DNA of 64,000 nt from DASCOT01 sp036012155 (GTDB taxonomy: Bacteria > Acidobacteriota > UBA890 > WLXD01): NCBI GenBank assembly GCA_036012155.1, contig DASCOT010000113.1, forward strand, positions 1-64,000, read 5' to 3'. Shown here in pieces: positions 34,751 to 43,600 of this stretch. The translations under genes were made by a program, and so were the position numbers. Every line of letters starts with the position of its first letter. Position 1 is the stretch's first letter. Under the pieces are notes generated by a model, which saw only the letters and a list, made by a program, of their open reading frames with translations, did not search any database and had not been told where the DNA came from.

Positions 34751-34777
34751 AAAAAAAGGGCGGGCGCTGGGCCCACC
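34751..34777 (-). terminator. Intrinsic terminator in the rimP-nusA leader (attenuator candidate)
   Basis: On the minus strand GGTGGGC (34777-34771) pairs with GCCCGCC (34765-34759) across the loop CCAGC: seven pairs, one of them G-U. One C and seven Ts (34757-34751) follow. Four bases later comes the AGGAGG of rimP. No minus-strand gene lies upstream in the 239-base gap, so it cannot serve as an ordinary end-of-operon terminator for a visible gene. It probably controls read-through into rimP-nusA-infB. Confidence 0.75.
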
Positions 34778-34801
34778 TCTCCGAGGTACCCGAATTGGGT
34801 A
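34775..34801 (-). promoter_or_regulatory. Competing hairpins ahead of the rimP attenuator
   Basis: ACCTC (34787-34783) can pair with GAGGT (34779-34775) across GGA. This uses GGT, the first three bases of the terminator stem. A second hairpin, TACCC (34801-34797) with GGGTA (34791-34787), lies just upstream and shares one base with the first. The three structures are partly exclusive, as expected of an attenuation leader. The stems are short and may be fortuitous. Confidence 0.4.
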
Positions 34802-34830
34802 GACGGTAACAAAATTCATGGGCACCTTCA

Positions 34831-34868
34831 ACGATCGTGGCCGCCGCACGGGGCGCCAGAACGATCGT
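34831..34868 (+). repeat. Two copies of an 8-bp palindrome between rimP and thrC
   Basis: ACGATCGT occurs at 34831-34838 and 34861-34868, 30 bases centre to centre, close to three helical turns. The downstream copy overlaps the -35 zone of a candidate thrC promoter. They look like paired operator half-complexes, though CGATCG is a fairly common word in this DNA. Confidence 0.4.
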
Positions 34869-34880
34869 TCTCCATCGACC

Positions 34881-34889
34881 TGTTAGTGT
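34881..34889 (+). promoter_or_regulatory. Candidate extended -10 promoter for threonine synthase
   Basis: TGTTAGTGT on the plus strand fits the TGNTANNNT form seen elsewhere and lies 87 bases before the thrC ATG. There is no clear -35; the palindrome at 34861-34868 lies where one would be. Confidence 0.3.
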
Positions 34890-34975
34890 GCCCGCCGGGA
34901 ATCCGTCCGTCTCTTTGCGGCAACAACGGTGGATCCGTTGGGCACCGAGATGGCGCCCTTGCTCGAGACCCCAAG

Positions 34976-36148
34976 ATGCCGTCACAGTCCCTGCTTCAAG
35001 ACCTGACGTGCACTCGCTGCGCCGCGTCGCACGACGCCGATGTCCTGCAGCGGTTCTGCACGAGCTGCAGCGGCCCGCTGTATCCACGCTACCAGCTCGA
35101 CGCCGCCCGAGTGCCCTGGTGCCAGCAGACGTTTGGGACTCGGCCGTGGGGCCTGTGGCGCTACGCGGAGCTTCTTCCCGTGCGGGCACCGGAGCATCGC
35201 CTCGATCTCGGCGAGGGCGGCACCCCGCTGCTGTCGGCAGCGCGGCTCGGCGAGCAGCTCGGCCTGCCGCGCCTGTCGCTGAAGGATGAGGGCATCAACC
35301 CGACCGGCTCATTCAAGGCACGTGGTCTGTGTGTCGCCGTGAGTCGCGCGCGCGAGCTCGGCGCCCGGACCCTGTCGATCCCTACCGCCGGCAATGCCGG
35401 CAGTGCCCTGGCCGCCTACTGCGCCCGTGGCGGGTTGCGCGCGGTCGTTTACATGCCGGTCGACACGCCGCGCGAATTCGTCACGGAGTGCCAAGATCTG
35501 GGGGCGAAGGTAGTGGCCATCGAAGGCACCATCGCCGACGCCGGGGCACAGATGGCAGCCGACTCCACCGACGATTGGTTTCCTGTGAGTACTTTGCAGG
35601 AGCCCTACCGACTCGAGGGCAAGAAGACTCTGGGCTTCGAGCTCGCCGAACAGTTGGGCTGGACGCTGCCCGACAGCATCGTCTACCCGACTGGAGGCGG
35701 CACCGGCCTACTAGGCATGTGGAAGGCCTTCGACGAGCTCGAAACGTTGGGGTTGATCGGGTCCCAGAGGCCGCGCATGTACACCGTACAGGCAGAGGGC
35801 TGCGCACCGATCGTGCGGGCATTCGAGGGCGGCGACGACGGCGCCGAGCCCTGGGCCGACGCCCAAACCGTAGCCAACGGGCTCCGTGTCCCCCGAGCGT
35901 TCGCCGATCGGGAGATCCTGGGCGTCCTGCGCGACTCCGGCGGCGACGCGATTGCGGTGTCGGATGAGGCGATGCTGGACATGCTGCGCAAGATCGCGCG
36001 CGTCGAGGGTATCTACGCGGCCCCTGAAGCGGCTGCCACGCTGGTGGCAGCCTCAGAGTTGGTGCGCCAAGGACGCCTCGACCCCAGCGGGCACATCGTC
36101 TGCTTCCTCACCGGCAACGCCTACAAGTACCTGTCGTCGCTGGTTTAG
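34976..36148 (+). CDS. thrC: Threonine synthase (PLP-dependent)
   Basis: The enzyme converts O-phosphohomoserine to threonine. The PLP lysine lies in NPTGSFKARGLCVAVSRA; TAGNAGSALAAYCARGG and YPTGGGTGLLGMWKAF are the phosphate- and substrate-binding loops. An N-terminal zinc-ribbon-like part has CTRC and CTSC pairs (about residues 11-33), common in one threonine synthase subgroup. I used the ATG at 34976; the open frame reaches 82 codons further back but that part is not protein-like. The length is 390 residues. It is divergent from rimP and upstream of tatA. Confidence 0.9.
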   Translation: MPSQSLLQDLTCTRCAASHDADVLQRFCTSCSGPLYPRYQLDAARVPWCQQTFGTRPWGLWRYAELLPVRAPEHRLDLGEGGTPLLSAARLGEQLGLPRLSLKDEGINPTGSFKARGLCVAVSRARELGARTLSIPTAGNAGSALAAYCARGGLRAVVYMPVDTPREFVTECQDLGAKVVAIEGTIADAGAQMAADSTDDWFPVSTLQEPYRLEGKKTLGFELAEQLGWTLPDSIVYPTGGGTGLLGMWKAFDELETLGLIGSQRPRMYTVQAEGCAPIVRAFEGGDDGAEPWADAQTVANGLRVPRAFADREILGVLRDSGGDAIAVSDEAMLDMLRKIARVEGIYAAPEAAATLVAASELVRQGRLDPSGHIVCFLTGNAYKYLSSLV

Positions 36149-36228
36149 ATTGTCGGACTCGGGCGCACGCTCTCCCAGCCGGCGGGCGGTCGGTGTTGCT
36201 AGGAGTGTCGCTGGAGCCCCTGGGACAA

Positions 36229-36234
36229 TATGAT
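36229..36234 (+). promoter_or_regulatory. Possible -10 element before tatA
   Basis: TATGAT matches the -10 consensus at five of six positions, 43 bases before the tatA ATG in the 128-base gap after thrC. The -35 is not convincing. Confidence 0.3.
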
Positions 36235-36276
36235 GGTCGCTGTCGGGTTCTCGAAGCAATCGCCGCGAGGAAGTTA

Positions 36277-36513
36277 ATGTTCGGCTCGATCGGGGGCACT
36301 GAGCTCCTCATTATCTTAGTGATCGCGCTCGTCGTGTTCGGCCCCAAGCGCCTGCCGGAGCTGGGTCGTACGATTGGCAAGGGGCTGGGTGAGTTCCGCC
36401 GAGCCTCCAACGACCTCAAACGCTCGCTCGAAGACGAGATCACGCTCGACGAGCGCAGCAGCAAGCAAGACGAGCGCCGCAGCGAGCAAGCTGAATCCAG
36501 CGATACCGACTGA
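36277..36513 (+). CDS. tatA: Twin-arginine translocase subunit TatA/E
   Basis: TatA forms the pore of the Tat system for folded proteins. The N-terminal membrane helix is MFGSIGGTELLIILVIALVV, followed by the hinge FGPKRLPELGRTIGKGLGEF and an amphipathic helix, then a charged tail. I used the ATG at 36277 with GAGG six bases upstream; the longer frame adds 28 unlikely residues. It has 78 residues. tatC follows; no separate tatB is seen, so one TatA may serve both roles. Confidence 0.93.
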   Translation: MFGSIGGTELLIILVIALVVFGPKRLPELGRTIGKGLGEFRRASNDLKRSLEDEITLDERSSKQDERRSEQAESSDTD

Positions 36514-36575
36514 TCGAGTGAACCCGCTGATCGAATGGTCGGAGTAGCCGCGCGGTGAGCGACGTTGAGGGCGCG

Positions 36576-37331
36576 ATGATGGCCGACGACCAGCCGGGAG
36601 CTGGCCGGAGCGAGACGCTACCGGAGATGTCGTTGCTCGGGCACCTCACCGAGCTCCGCCGACGTCTCATCGTCAGTTTGGCGGCGTTCATTATCGGGAT
36701 GCTGGTGTGCTGGGCGTTCGCGGCCGAAATCTATACGCTCCTGACCCGGCCTATCGTCGAACTGCTGCCGGGTGACGAGCGCCCCGCGTACCTTTCGCTG
36801 ACTGAGCCTTTCATCCTCTATCTGAAGGTCGCCGCGTTATCGGGGTTCCTGGTTGCATCCCCGATCATCATCTACCAGGTCTGGATGTTCGTGGCACCGG
36901 GTTTGTACCGCAAGGAGCGGCACTACGCCTTTCCGGTGGTGGTGTCCTCGGTAGGGTGTTTCCTGCTCGGCGCTCTGTTCGGATACCGCGTTCTATTTCC
37001 GGTGATGGCCAATTTCTTCCTTTCGCTTGGCGGTGACTTCCGCCCCGTGTTGGCCGTCAACAATCTGTTCGGTTTCCTCACCCGCACCCTGCTCGGCTGC
37101 GCGCTGATTTTTCAATGGCCGATTGTCGTGCTCTTCCTGGCGCGACTGGGAATTTTGACGGCTGGAAGCATGTGGCGGAATTTTCGATACGCCGTGCTAA
37201 TCATCTTCGTGGTGGCGGCCGTCGTGACACCGACACCGGACATGGCGACGCAGACCATCCTGGCCCTGCCGATGCTGCTTCTTTACGCCGTCGGGATCGT
37301 CATCGCGTGGGCCGTAGCGCCGCGCGACTGA
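36576..37331 (+). CDS. tatC: Sec-independent protein translocase TatC
   Basis: TatC recognises twin-arginine signals. Six membrane segments are visible. MSLLGHLTELRRRLIVSLAA at the N-terminus and YLSLTEPFILYLKVAALSGF are diagnostic, as is VVTPTPDMATQTILALPMLL near the end. The frame opens with GTG at 36555, but ATG at 36576 has GAGG five bases upstream and is preferred. It ends 26 bases before the convergent recJ. Confidence 0.95.
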   Translation: MMADDQPGAGRSETLPEMSLLGHLTELRRRLIVSLAAFIIGMLVCWAFAAEIYTLLTRPIVELLPGDERPAYLSLTEPFILYLKVAALSGFLVASPIIIYQVWMFVAPGLYRKERHYAFPVVVSSVGCFLLGALFGYRVLFPVMANFFLSLGGDFRPVLAVNNLFGFLTRTLLGCALIFQWPIVVLFLARLGILTAGSMWRNFRYAVLIIFVVAAVVTPTPDMATQTILALPMLLLYAVGIVIAWAVAPRD

Positions 37332-37343
37332 ATACACTCGCCA

Positions 37344-37375
37344 AGCGCATCAGAGTGTCACGCGCTGATGTCGCT
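37344..37375. terminator. Possible hairpin between convergent tatC and recJ
   Basis: AGCGCATCAG (37344-37353) can pair with CTGATGTCGCT (37365-37375) with one bulged base and an 11-base loop. It straddles the recJ stop. There is no T tract on either strand, so it is only a weak terminator candidate. Confidence 0.25.
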
Positions 37376-39076
37376 GATCTCCAACTGGGCGGTAAGCCGG
37401 CCCTGCCACTTGCGTGCCCGCAGCGTAGCTACCAACGAAACTCGCTCGGCGGCAAGTAGCGACTCGGCAAGGTCGGCTCGGCGCCATGCGAGTGCCTCGA
37501 TGTCGGCCTCCGGGCCTCGCAGCTGCAGCTTCACATGCTCCTCTTTGAGCAAGCGCGGCGGCACCGCGAGCTGAAGATCCGGGCATAAGAATCGCGGGCG
37601 TGGGTTGCCAACGCCAAATGGTGCCAACCTTTCTAGCTCGAGCGCGAGCGCCGTCGTGATGGCCTCCGGCTCCAGTACAGCGTCACAGGTGAGGGTGGCG
37701 CGCAGCGTCTCGGGATCCTGATGACCAGCGTGGTCGATCAGACTCTGGCGCAACCCATCCACTTGATTCGTAGGGAGGTGGAACCCCGCGGCCTGGTGAT
37801 GCCCGCCATACGCGGTGAGGTGGTCCGCTACCGCGTCGAGAGCTGCCACCATATTGAAGCCCGGAACCGATCTAGCCGACCCGTGCGCTACGGCCCCGTC
37901 CGTCGAGATCACCAGGGCAGGGCGACCGAAACGCTCTACCAAGCGTGAGGCCACGATGCCGATCACGCCACGGTGCCAGCCGTCACCACTCACCACGGTG
38001 ACCGGATCCTCACCCTGACACACCTCCGCAGCCTCGACATAAACGGCGCGCTCGGTCTCCTGACGAAGAGCGTTGAGCCGCTGCAACTTGCCGGCAAGCC
38101 GGCGCGCGCGGCCTGGATCCTCAGTCAGAAACATCTCGGCGGCGTCGTTCGGATGCGCGAGCCGCCCGGCTGCGTTGATCCGGGGGGCCAGGCGAAAGGC
38201 AACGTCAGAAGCAGTTACCCGTCTGGAGTCGACACCCGCTACCTCGAGCAGCGCTCTCAGTCCCGGGTTGGTTGCACCGGCTAGGCCAGCAAGACCGTGG
38301 AGAGCCATGACGCGGTTCTCTCCGCGAAGCGGAACCAGATCGGCGATGGTACCGAGTGCAACCAGCTTCAGCATCGAGATTCCGCTGAGTTTCATGGGGT
38401 GGCGCTCGAGGATCCCGGCGGCCAGCTTGAAGGCCACCCCTACTGCCGCGAGCTCCTGCTCCGGGTAGCCGGAGTCGGGCAGCCTCGGATTCAGAAGCGC
38501 AATGGCCGGTGGAAGCTCGGGCCGCGGCAAGTGATGATCTGCCACGATGACATCGATCCCTCGCGATCGCGCGTGGGCGCAGGCCTCCAGAGCGGTGATG
38601 CCGCAATCCACGGCAACAAGCACCGCCGCCCCGGCAGCGTGCGCTTTGTCGACGCCGCCCGGGTTGAGGCCATAGCCATCATCGATCCTGTGCGGGAGGA
38701 TGAGCTCCACCTCACCACCGAGATGGCGTAGCACGGTCACCAGCAGTACGGCGCCCGTGATCCCGTCCACGTCGTAGTCGCCGTGCACCGCGATGAGCTC
38801 ACCATTGCGCAGCGCATACAGCAATCGCTCGACGGCCGGCTCCATCTGCACGAAGGCAAAGGGCGAATGCAACTCGTCGAGCCCCGGCGCCAGGAAGCCC
38901 TCGGCGGCGGTAACCGTATCCAGGCCGCGCGCCACGAGCACGCGGGCGGTAATCGGATCTAGCCCCAGTGCGGTTGCGATCTCGCCGGCCAGCTCGACGT
39001 CCACATCGCGCACCCGCCAGGGCCGTCGGGCTTCCAGGATGGGTGCCGCGACAACGCGATCGCTCGTGCTCGTCAC
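37358..39076 (-). CDS. recJ: Single-stranded-DNA-specific exonuclease RecJ
   Basis: RecJ degrades single-stranded DNA 5' to 3' in recombination and mismatch repair. The DHH-family metal motifs are HGDYDVDGITGAVLLVTVL, VAVDCGITA and VIVADHHLPRPELPPA. The DHHA1 part contains YGGHHQAAGF. An OB-fold ends the 572 residues. The GTG at 39076 overlaps the accA stop as GTGA. Confidence 0.95.
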   Translation of the reverse strand: MTSTSDRVVAAPILEARRPWRVRDVDVELAGEIATALGLDPITARVLVARGLDTVTAAEGFLAPGLDELHSPFAFVQMEPAVERLLYALRNGELIAVHGDYDVDGITGAVLLVTVLRHLGGEVELILPHRIDDGYGLNPGGVDKAHAAGAAVLVAVDCGITALEACAHARSRGIDVIVADHHLPRPELPPAIALLNPRLPDSGYPEQELAAVGVAFKLAAGILERHPMKLSGISMLKLVALGTIADLVPLRGENRVMALHGLAGLAGATNPGLRALLEVAGVDSRRVTASDVAFRLAPRINAAGRLAHPNDAAEMFLTEDPGRARRLAGKLQRLNALRQETERAVYVEAAEVCQGEDPVTVVSGDGWHRGVIGIVASRLVERFGRPALVISTDGAVAHGSARSVPGFNMVAALDAVADHLTAYGGHHQAAGFHLPTNQVDGLRQSLIDHAGHQDPETLRATLTCDAVLEPEAITTALALELERLAPFGVGNPRPRFLCPDLQLAVPPRLLKEEHVKLQLRGPEADIEALAWRRADLAESLLAAERVSLVATLRARKWQGRLTAQLEISDISA

Positions 39077-40026
39077 TGGGGTGCGACGGTCCCCATGGCC
39101 CGGAACTTCTCGTATCGCTGGGCGATCATCGTGTCGATGTCCAGCGCCTCGAGCTCCGCTAGTTGCCGTCGCAAGACATCGCCCAGGCCGGCTATGGCGG
39201 CCTCATGGTCAACATGCGCGCCGCCGATGGGCTCACCGACAATCTCGTCGACGATCCCCATCTCGACGAGATCCGGGGCGGCAAGGCGCAGCGCGTCAGC
39301 TGCCTCCTCGGCGTGCTCGGCGTCACGCCACAGTATCGACGAACACGACTCGGGCGAGATCACCGAGTAGACGGCGTGTTCCAGCATGCTGACGCGATCG
39401 GCCACACCGATAGCAAGCGCACCGCCGCTACCGCCTTCGCCGATAACCGAGGCGATGATCGGCACCCGCAGGCCCGCCATCTCGCGCAAGTTCATGGCGA
39501 TCGACTCGGCCACGCCGCGCTCTTCGGCGCCCGAGCCCGGATACGCACCGGGCGTATCTATGAGGGTGAGCACTGGATTGCCGAATTTCTCCGCCAACTG
39601 CATCACGCGTAGCGCCTTGCGATAGCCCTCGGGATTCGGCATCCCGAAGTTGCGGTGCAGCTTCTCCTTGGTGCTGCGTCCTTTCTGGTGCCCGACCACG
39701 GCCACCGGGCGCCCTTCGAACGAGGCCAGGCCGGCGACGATCGCCGGGTCGTCGCGATAGAATCGATCGCCATGCAACTCGACAAAGTCGCGGCAGAGGC
39801 CGGCGATGTAGTCGAGCGTGTGAGGCCGCTGGGGGTGGCGCGCGACGAGCGTCGTTTGCCAGCGACTGAGGTTGGAGTAGATCTCTCGTCTCGTGCTGTC
39901 GAGCTTTTCCTCTAGCCGCTCGAGCCTGACGTCGCGCTGCATCGACTCCGGGTATTGTTGCAGCTCAGCGATCTGCTGCTCAAGGTCGCGAATTGGCTTC
40001 TCAAGCTCCTCTGCCTTTCGGAACAT
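39073..40026 (-). CDS. accA: Acetyl-CoA carboxylase carboxyltransferase subunit alpha
   Basis: AccA with AccD transfers the carboxyl group from biotin to acetyl-CoA, the first step of fatty-acid synthesis. Conserved segments are FVELHGDRFYRDDPAIVAGL, LIDTPGAYPGSGAEERGVAE and SVIGEGGSGGALAIGVADRV, then SVISPESCSSILWRDAEHAE. The 317 residues begin with the usual coiled-coil N-terminus. accD is not in the window. Confidence 0.97.
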   Translation of the reverse strand: MFRKAEELEKPIRDLEQQIAELQQYPESMQRDVRLERLEEKLDSTRREIYSNLSRWQTTLVARHPQRPHTLDYIAGLCRDFVELHGDRFYRDDPAIVAGLASFEGRPVAVVGHQKGRSTKEKLHRNFGMPNPEGYRKALRVMQLAEKFGNPVLTLIDTPGAYPGSGAEERGVAESIAMNLREMAGLRVPIIASVIGEGGSGGALAIGVADRVSMLEHAVYSVISPESCSSILWRDAEHAEEAADALRLAAPDLVEMGIVDEIVGEPIGGAHVDHEAAIAGLGDVLRRQLAELEALDIDTMIAQRYEKFRAMGTVAPQ

Positions 40027-40073
40027 GGCGCAAGCCTAGCACGACCGCCTGAAGCCGCTGCGGAGCCATCGCA

Positions 40074-40643
40074 TCAACGAGATCCGGGCGGTCGGGGGTG
40101 AAAAACGCGTCCCGCGGCACCGATCAGAACCTGCACCCACTTCGCTGCTGCGCCCCAACGTCCGGTACCCACGGTACGCGACGGTGAACCGGTTCGGAGC
40201 TCTTCGACGGCCCCAGCAACGGCACGCTCGCTGAGCTCATCGAGAAAACCGTCGAACACCTCCACGGCCTCGCTCTCCCAACCCTCCAATGCGACGTAGC
40301 CCCGCGCCACGGATCGCCACTGCTCCGCCACCTCGTCGATCCAGGGCAGCAACGGTTGCAGCTCGTTCGACCGGAACGGACGGTCCGCGGAGGAACGGAC
40401 CTGCGCCCACGCCCTTAGAATCTCCGTGAGCTCGGTTGCGAGGTTGCCGGCCAGCGCCTTGGCGCAGTGGGCGTCATCATCGAACAGCGGCGACAACGAG
40501 CCCATGTTTCGGCGCCAGTCGCTTTGTCGCCGCCCAATGCGCTGGCGCCGAAGCCGAAACTGCTCTTCCGCCTCGCCCTCGAGTCCGGAGTGCGCGGGAA
40601 TCGCCCGCAGCGCCGCCTCGAGTCGCTCGGCGTTGTCAACCAA
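40074..40643 (-). CDS. Hypothetical protein between dnaE and accA
   Basis: An open frame of 189 codons starts with TTG at 40643, ten bases after dnaE, and ends 47 bases before accA. The product is soluble, rich in Glu, Arg, Ala and Trp, and mostly helical by composition (EEQFRLRRQRIGRRQSDWRR, WIDEVAEQWRSVARGYVALE). It has no signal peptide, membrane segment or motif that I know. The C-terminus is basic and Gly/Pro-rich. Tight spacing and co-direction support a real gene; function unknown. Confidence 0.6.
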   Translation of the reverse strand: MVDNAERLEAALRAIPAHSGLEGEAEEQFRLRRQRIGRRQSDWRRNMGSLSPLFDDDAHCAKALAGNLATELTEILRAWAQVRSSADRPFRSNELQPLLPWIDEVAEQWRSVARGYVALEGWESEAVEVFDGFLDELSERAVAGAVEELRTGSPSRTVGTGRWGAAAKWVQVLIGAAGRVFHPRPPGSR

Positions 40644-40652
40644 CCTGGGCCC

Positions 40653-43600
40653 TCAGCTCGTCAGTCGGGCACAGCCCGCGCCCAGAAGCTGCTCGAGCTC
40701 CCCCATCAACGCGTCGGTCGGGTCGACGAACAGATAGCGATTGGGGGCAATGCGAGCGCGAAACCCGCCCGAGTCGGCGCAGCGTACGTCGACATACACC
40801 GGAATAGAGCCGCGATGCCGCTCGAGCACGTCGCGCAGGGTCGACGCCAGGTGCGGGGCTTGGTCGCCAGCATCCACCGCGATACGCAGCGTCTGGGCGA
40901 CGCCCTGGCGTTGGCGCTTGGAGGCGTCGGCAAGCAATCCGACCTCGCTGGCGAGGAGACGCGGCGTATCGTCGTTGGCCTCGGCACGCCCTTTCAACAA
41001 CAGCACCGCATCGGGTTCGAGCAAGGAGGCGCAGCGCCTGTACACCGCCGGGAAAACCACCACCTCCGCCTGGCCTTCCATATCCTCGAGCTGAACCACC
41101 GCCATGCGCTCGCCCTTGCGTGTGGTCAGACCACGGATCGAGTTCGCCAGACCGGCGATGGTCACCTCACGGCCGGATCTTCCTTGGGCCAGCTCCCGCG
41201 TCGTGGTATCCGCATGCTGCTCCATATCGACCGCGTAGCGCTGCAGAGGATGCCCGGTAACGTAGTAGCCGAGCGACTCTCGCTCGGAATTCAGAACCTC
41301 GCGCTCCGACCATGGCTCCGGCGGCGCCGGCAGGGGTACATAGCGATCCTCTTCTGCGCGATCGCCACCGCCGCCGAAGAGATTCCGCTGCCCGGCAGCA
41401 CGATCGCGTTGCAGCTTTTGGCCCGCAGCAAGCGACCCCTCGAGCTGTGCCATGAGCATGGCCCGCGCGGTTCCGGCATCGAGCTGCCGATCGCCGACCA
41501 AGGCGTCCATGGCCCCTGCCTTGATCAGGCTCTCGATCGTCTTTCGATTGATCCCACCGCGCAGCTGCACCTCCTCGCAGAACTGCAGCAGATGGCGGTG
41601 AACGCCGACGCGCTCACGTGCCTCGATAATCGCTTCGACAGCACCCTCGCCAACACCTTTGATGGCTGCCAGCCCGAACCGAATCGCCTCGCCAGCCGGT
41701 GCGAAATGAACCGAACTCTCGTTGACGTCGGGGGGTAGGACCTTGATGCCCATGCCACGACACTCGTTGATGTACTGCACGACCTTGTCGGTGTTGGCTT
41801 GCTCCGTGGTCAACAGAGCGGCCATGAAGTGGATCGGGTAACTCACCTTGAGGTAAGCAGTCTGGTAGGCCAGCAGAGCGTAGGCTGCCGAATGCGACTT
41901 GTTGAAGCCGTATCCGGCGAACTCGACGATCATGTCCCAGATGGGTTTGGCCGTATTGGCCGGTATACCCCCCGACGCGCTGCCATGAAGGAACTTCTCC
42001 TCCATCGATGCCATCACTTCGGGGCTCTTCTTCCCCATCGCCTTGCGCAGCACATCCGCTTCGCCGAGCGAGAAGCCCGCCATCTCCGAAGCGATCCTCA
42101 TCACCTGCTCCTGGTAGACGATGACCCCATAGGTGTCTTCCAGGATCGGCTCGAGCTCCTCGCGAACGTATTTGACTCGCGAGCGGTCGTGTTTTCTGCC
42201 GATGTACTCGTCGACGATTCCGGAGCGAATCGGGCCTGGACGGTACAGCGCATTCATTGCGATGAGGTCGTCCAAACGAGTTGGTTTCAGTCGTCTCAGG
42301 GCATCCCGCATTCCCGACGACTCGAACTGGAAAATCCCCGACGTCGCCCCCTGGGCGAACAACCGATAGGTCGGCCCGTCATCGAGCGGAATATCCTCGG
42401 TAGTAAACGAGCGGTCGAGCTGCCGCGAGATGGTCGCCAGGCAATCGTGTACCAGCGTCAACGTGCGTAGCCCGAGAAAATCCATCTTCAGCAGGCCGAT
42501 CGCATCGACGTCGTTCATTGGGTATTGCGTCGCCACGAAGTGGTCCTGGTCAGACCCTTGCCCGCTCGGCGGCCTGTACAGCGGCACGTAGTTGGTCAAT
42601 GGCTCGTCGGCGATGACTACACCGGCAGCGTGAGTCGAGGCGTGCCGCACTTGCCCCTCGAGCTGCCCGGCTAGACCCACCAAGCGCTCGACATCGGGAT
42701 CCTGATCGATCGCTTCGCGCAGCGGCTCCTCAGAGGTGCGGGCGCCGGCGATACTGACGTCGAGCTCCGCCGGGATCATCTTGGCGATGCGATCGACATC
42801 ACCAAAGGGCATCTCCAGAGCCCGGCCAACATCCCGTATCGCCGCCTTGGCCGCCATGGTGCCGAAAGTGATGATGTGCGCCACCCGATCGCGGCCGTAC
42901 TTGTTGGCCACGTACTCGATTACCTCGCCCCGCCGGCGCATGCAGAAGTCGATGTCGATATCGGGCATGCTGATGCGCTCCGGATTGAGGAAGCGCTCGA
43001 ACACCAAGCCGTATGTGAGCGGGTCGATGTCGGTGATGTCAAGGGAATACGCCACCAGGCTGCCGGCTGCGCTCCCACGTCCCGGGCCGACCGGAATGCC
43101 ATGCTCGCGCGCAAAGCGGATGAAATCCCAGACAATCAAGAAGTAGCCCGGGAACCCCATCTGACGAATCACCGACATCTCGAACTCGAGCCGTTGCTGA
43201 TACTCCTCATACGAGGCACTGCCGCGCCAGCCGTTGCCTCTCCCCAGCCCCGACATGCGTCGCTCGAACCCTGCCCTGACGGTTTCATCGAAGTAACTTT
43301 CGAGCGTACCGCCATCGGGCACCGGGAATCGCGGTAGATGCATCGCCCCGAAGTCGATCTCGAGCTCGCAGCGATCGGCGATCTCCGCTGTAGTCGCGAG
43401 GGCCTCGGGCACCTCCGCGAAGACCTTCGCCATCTCTTCCGGCGACTTCACGTAGAACTCGTCGTTGGGGAATTTCATGCGATTGGGATCGCTGATCCCC
43501 TTACCTGTTTGGATGCAAAGCAGAACATCATGCGGGCGCGCATCCTGCTGGCGCAGATAGTGGCAGTCATTCGTGCCGACGAGCGACAGATCGAATTCGT

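Noticed and set aside
34737..34975. Possible initiator tRNA or T-box element upstream of rimP, as metY lies there in E. coli.
   Set aside because: I found no acceptor stem, T-loop or CCA pattern, and no T-box consensus near the terminator hairpin.
40467..41738. Plus-strand open frame of 423 codons under dnaE.
   Set aside because: It is a shadow of the conserved dnaE C-terminal region, with no ribosome-binding site and no domain.
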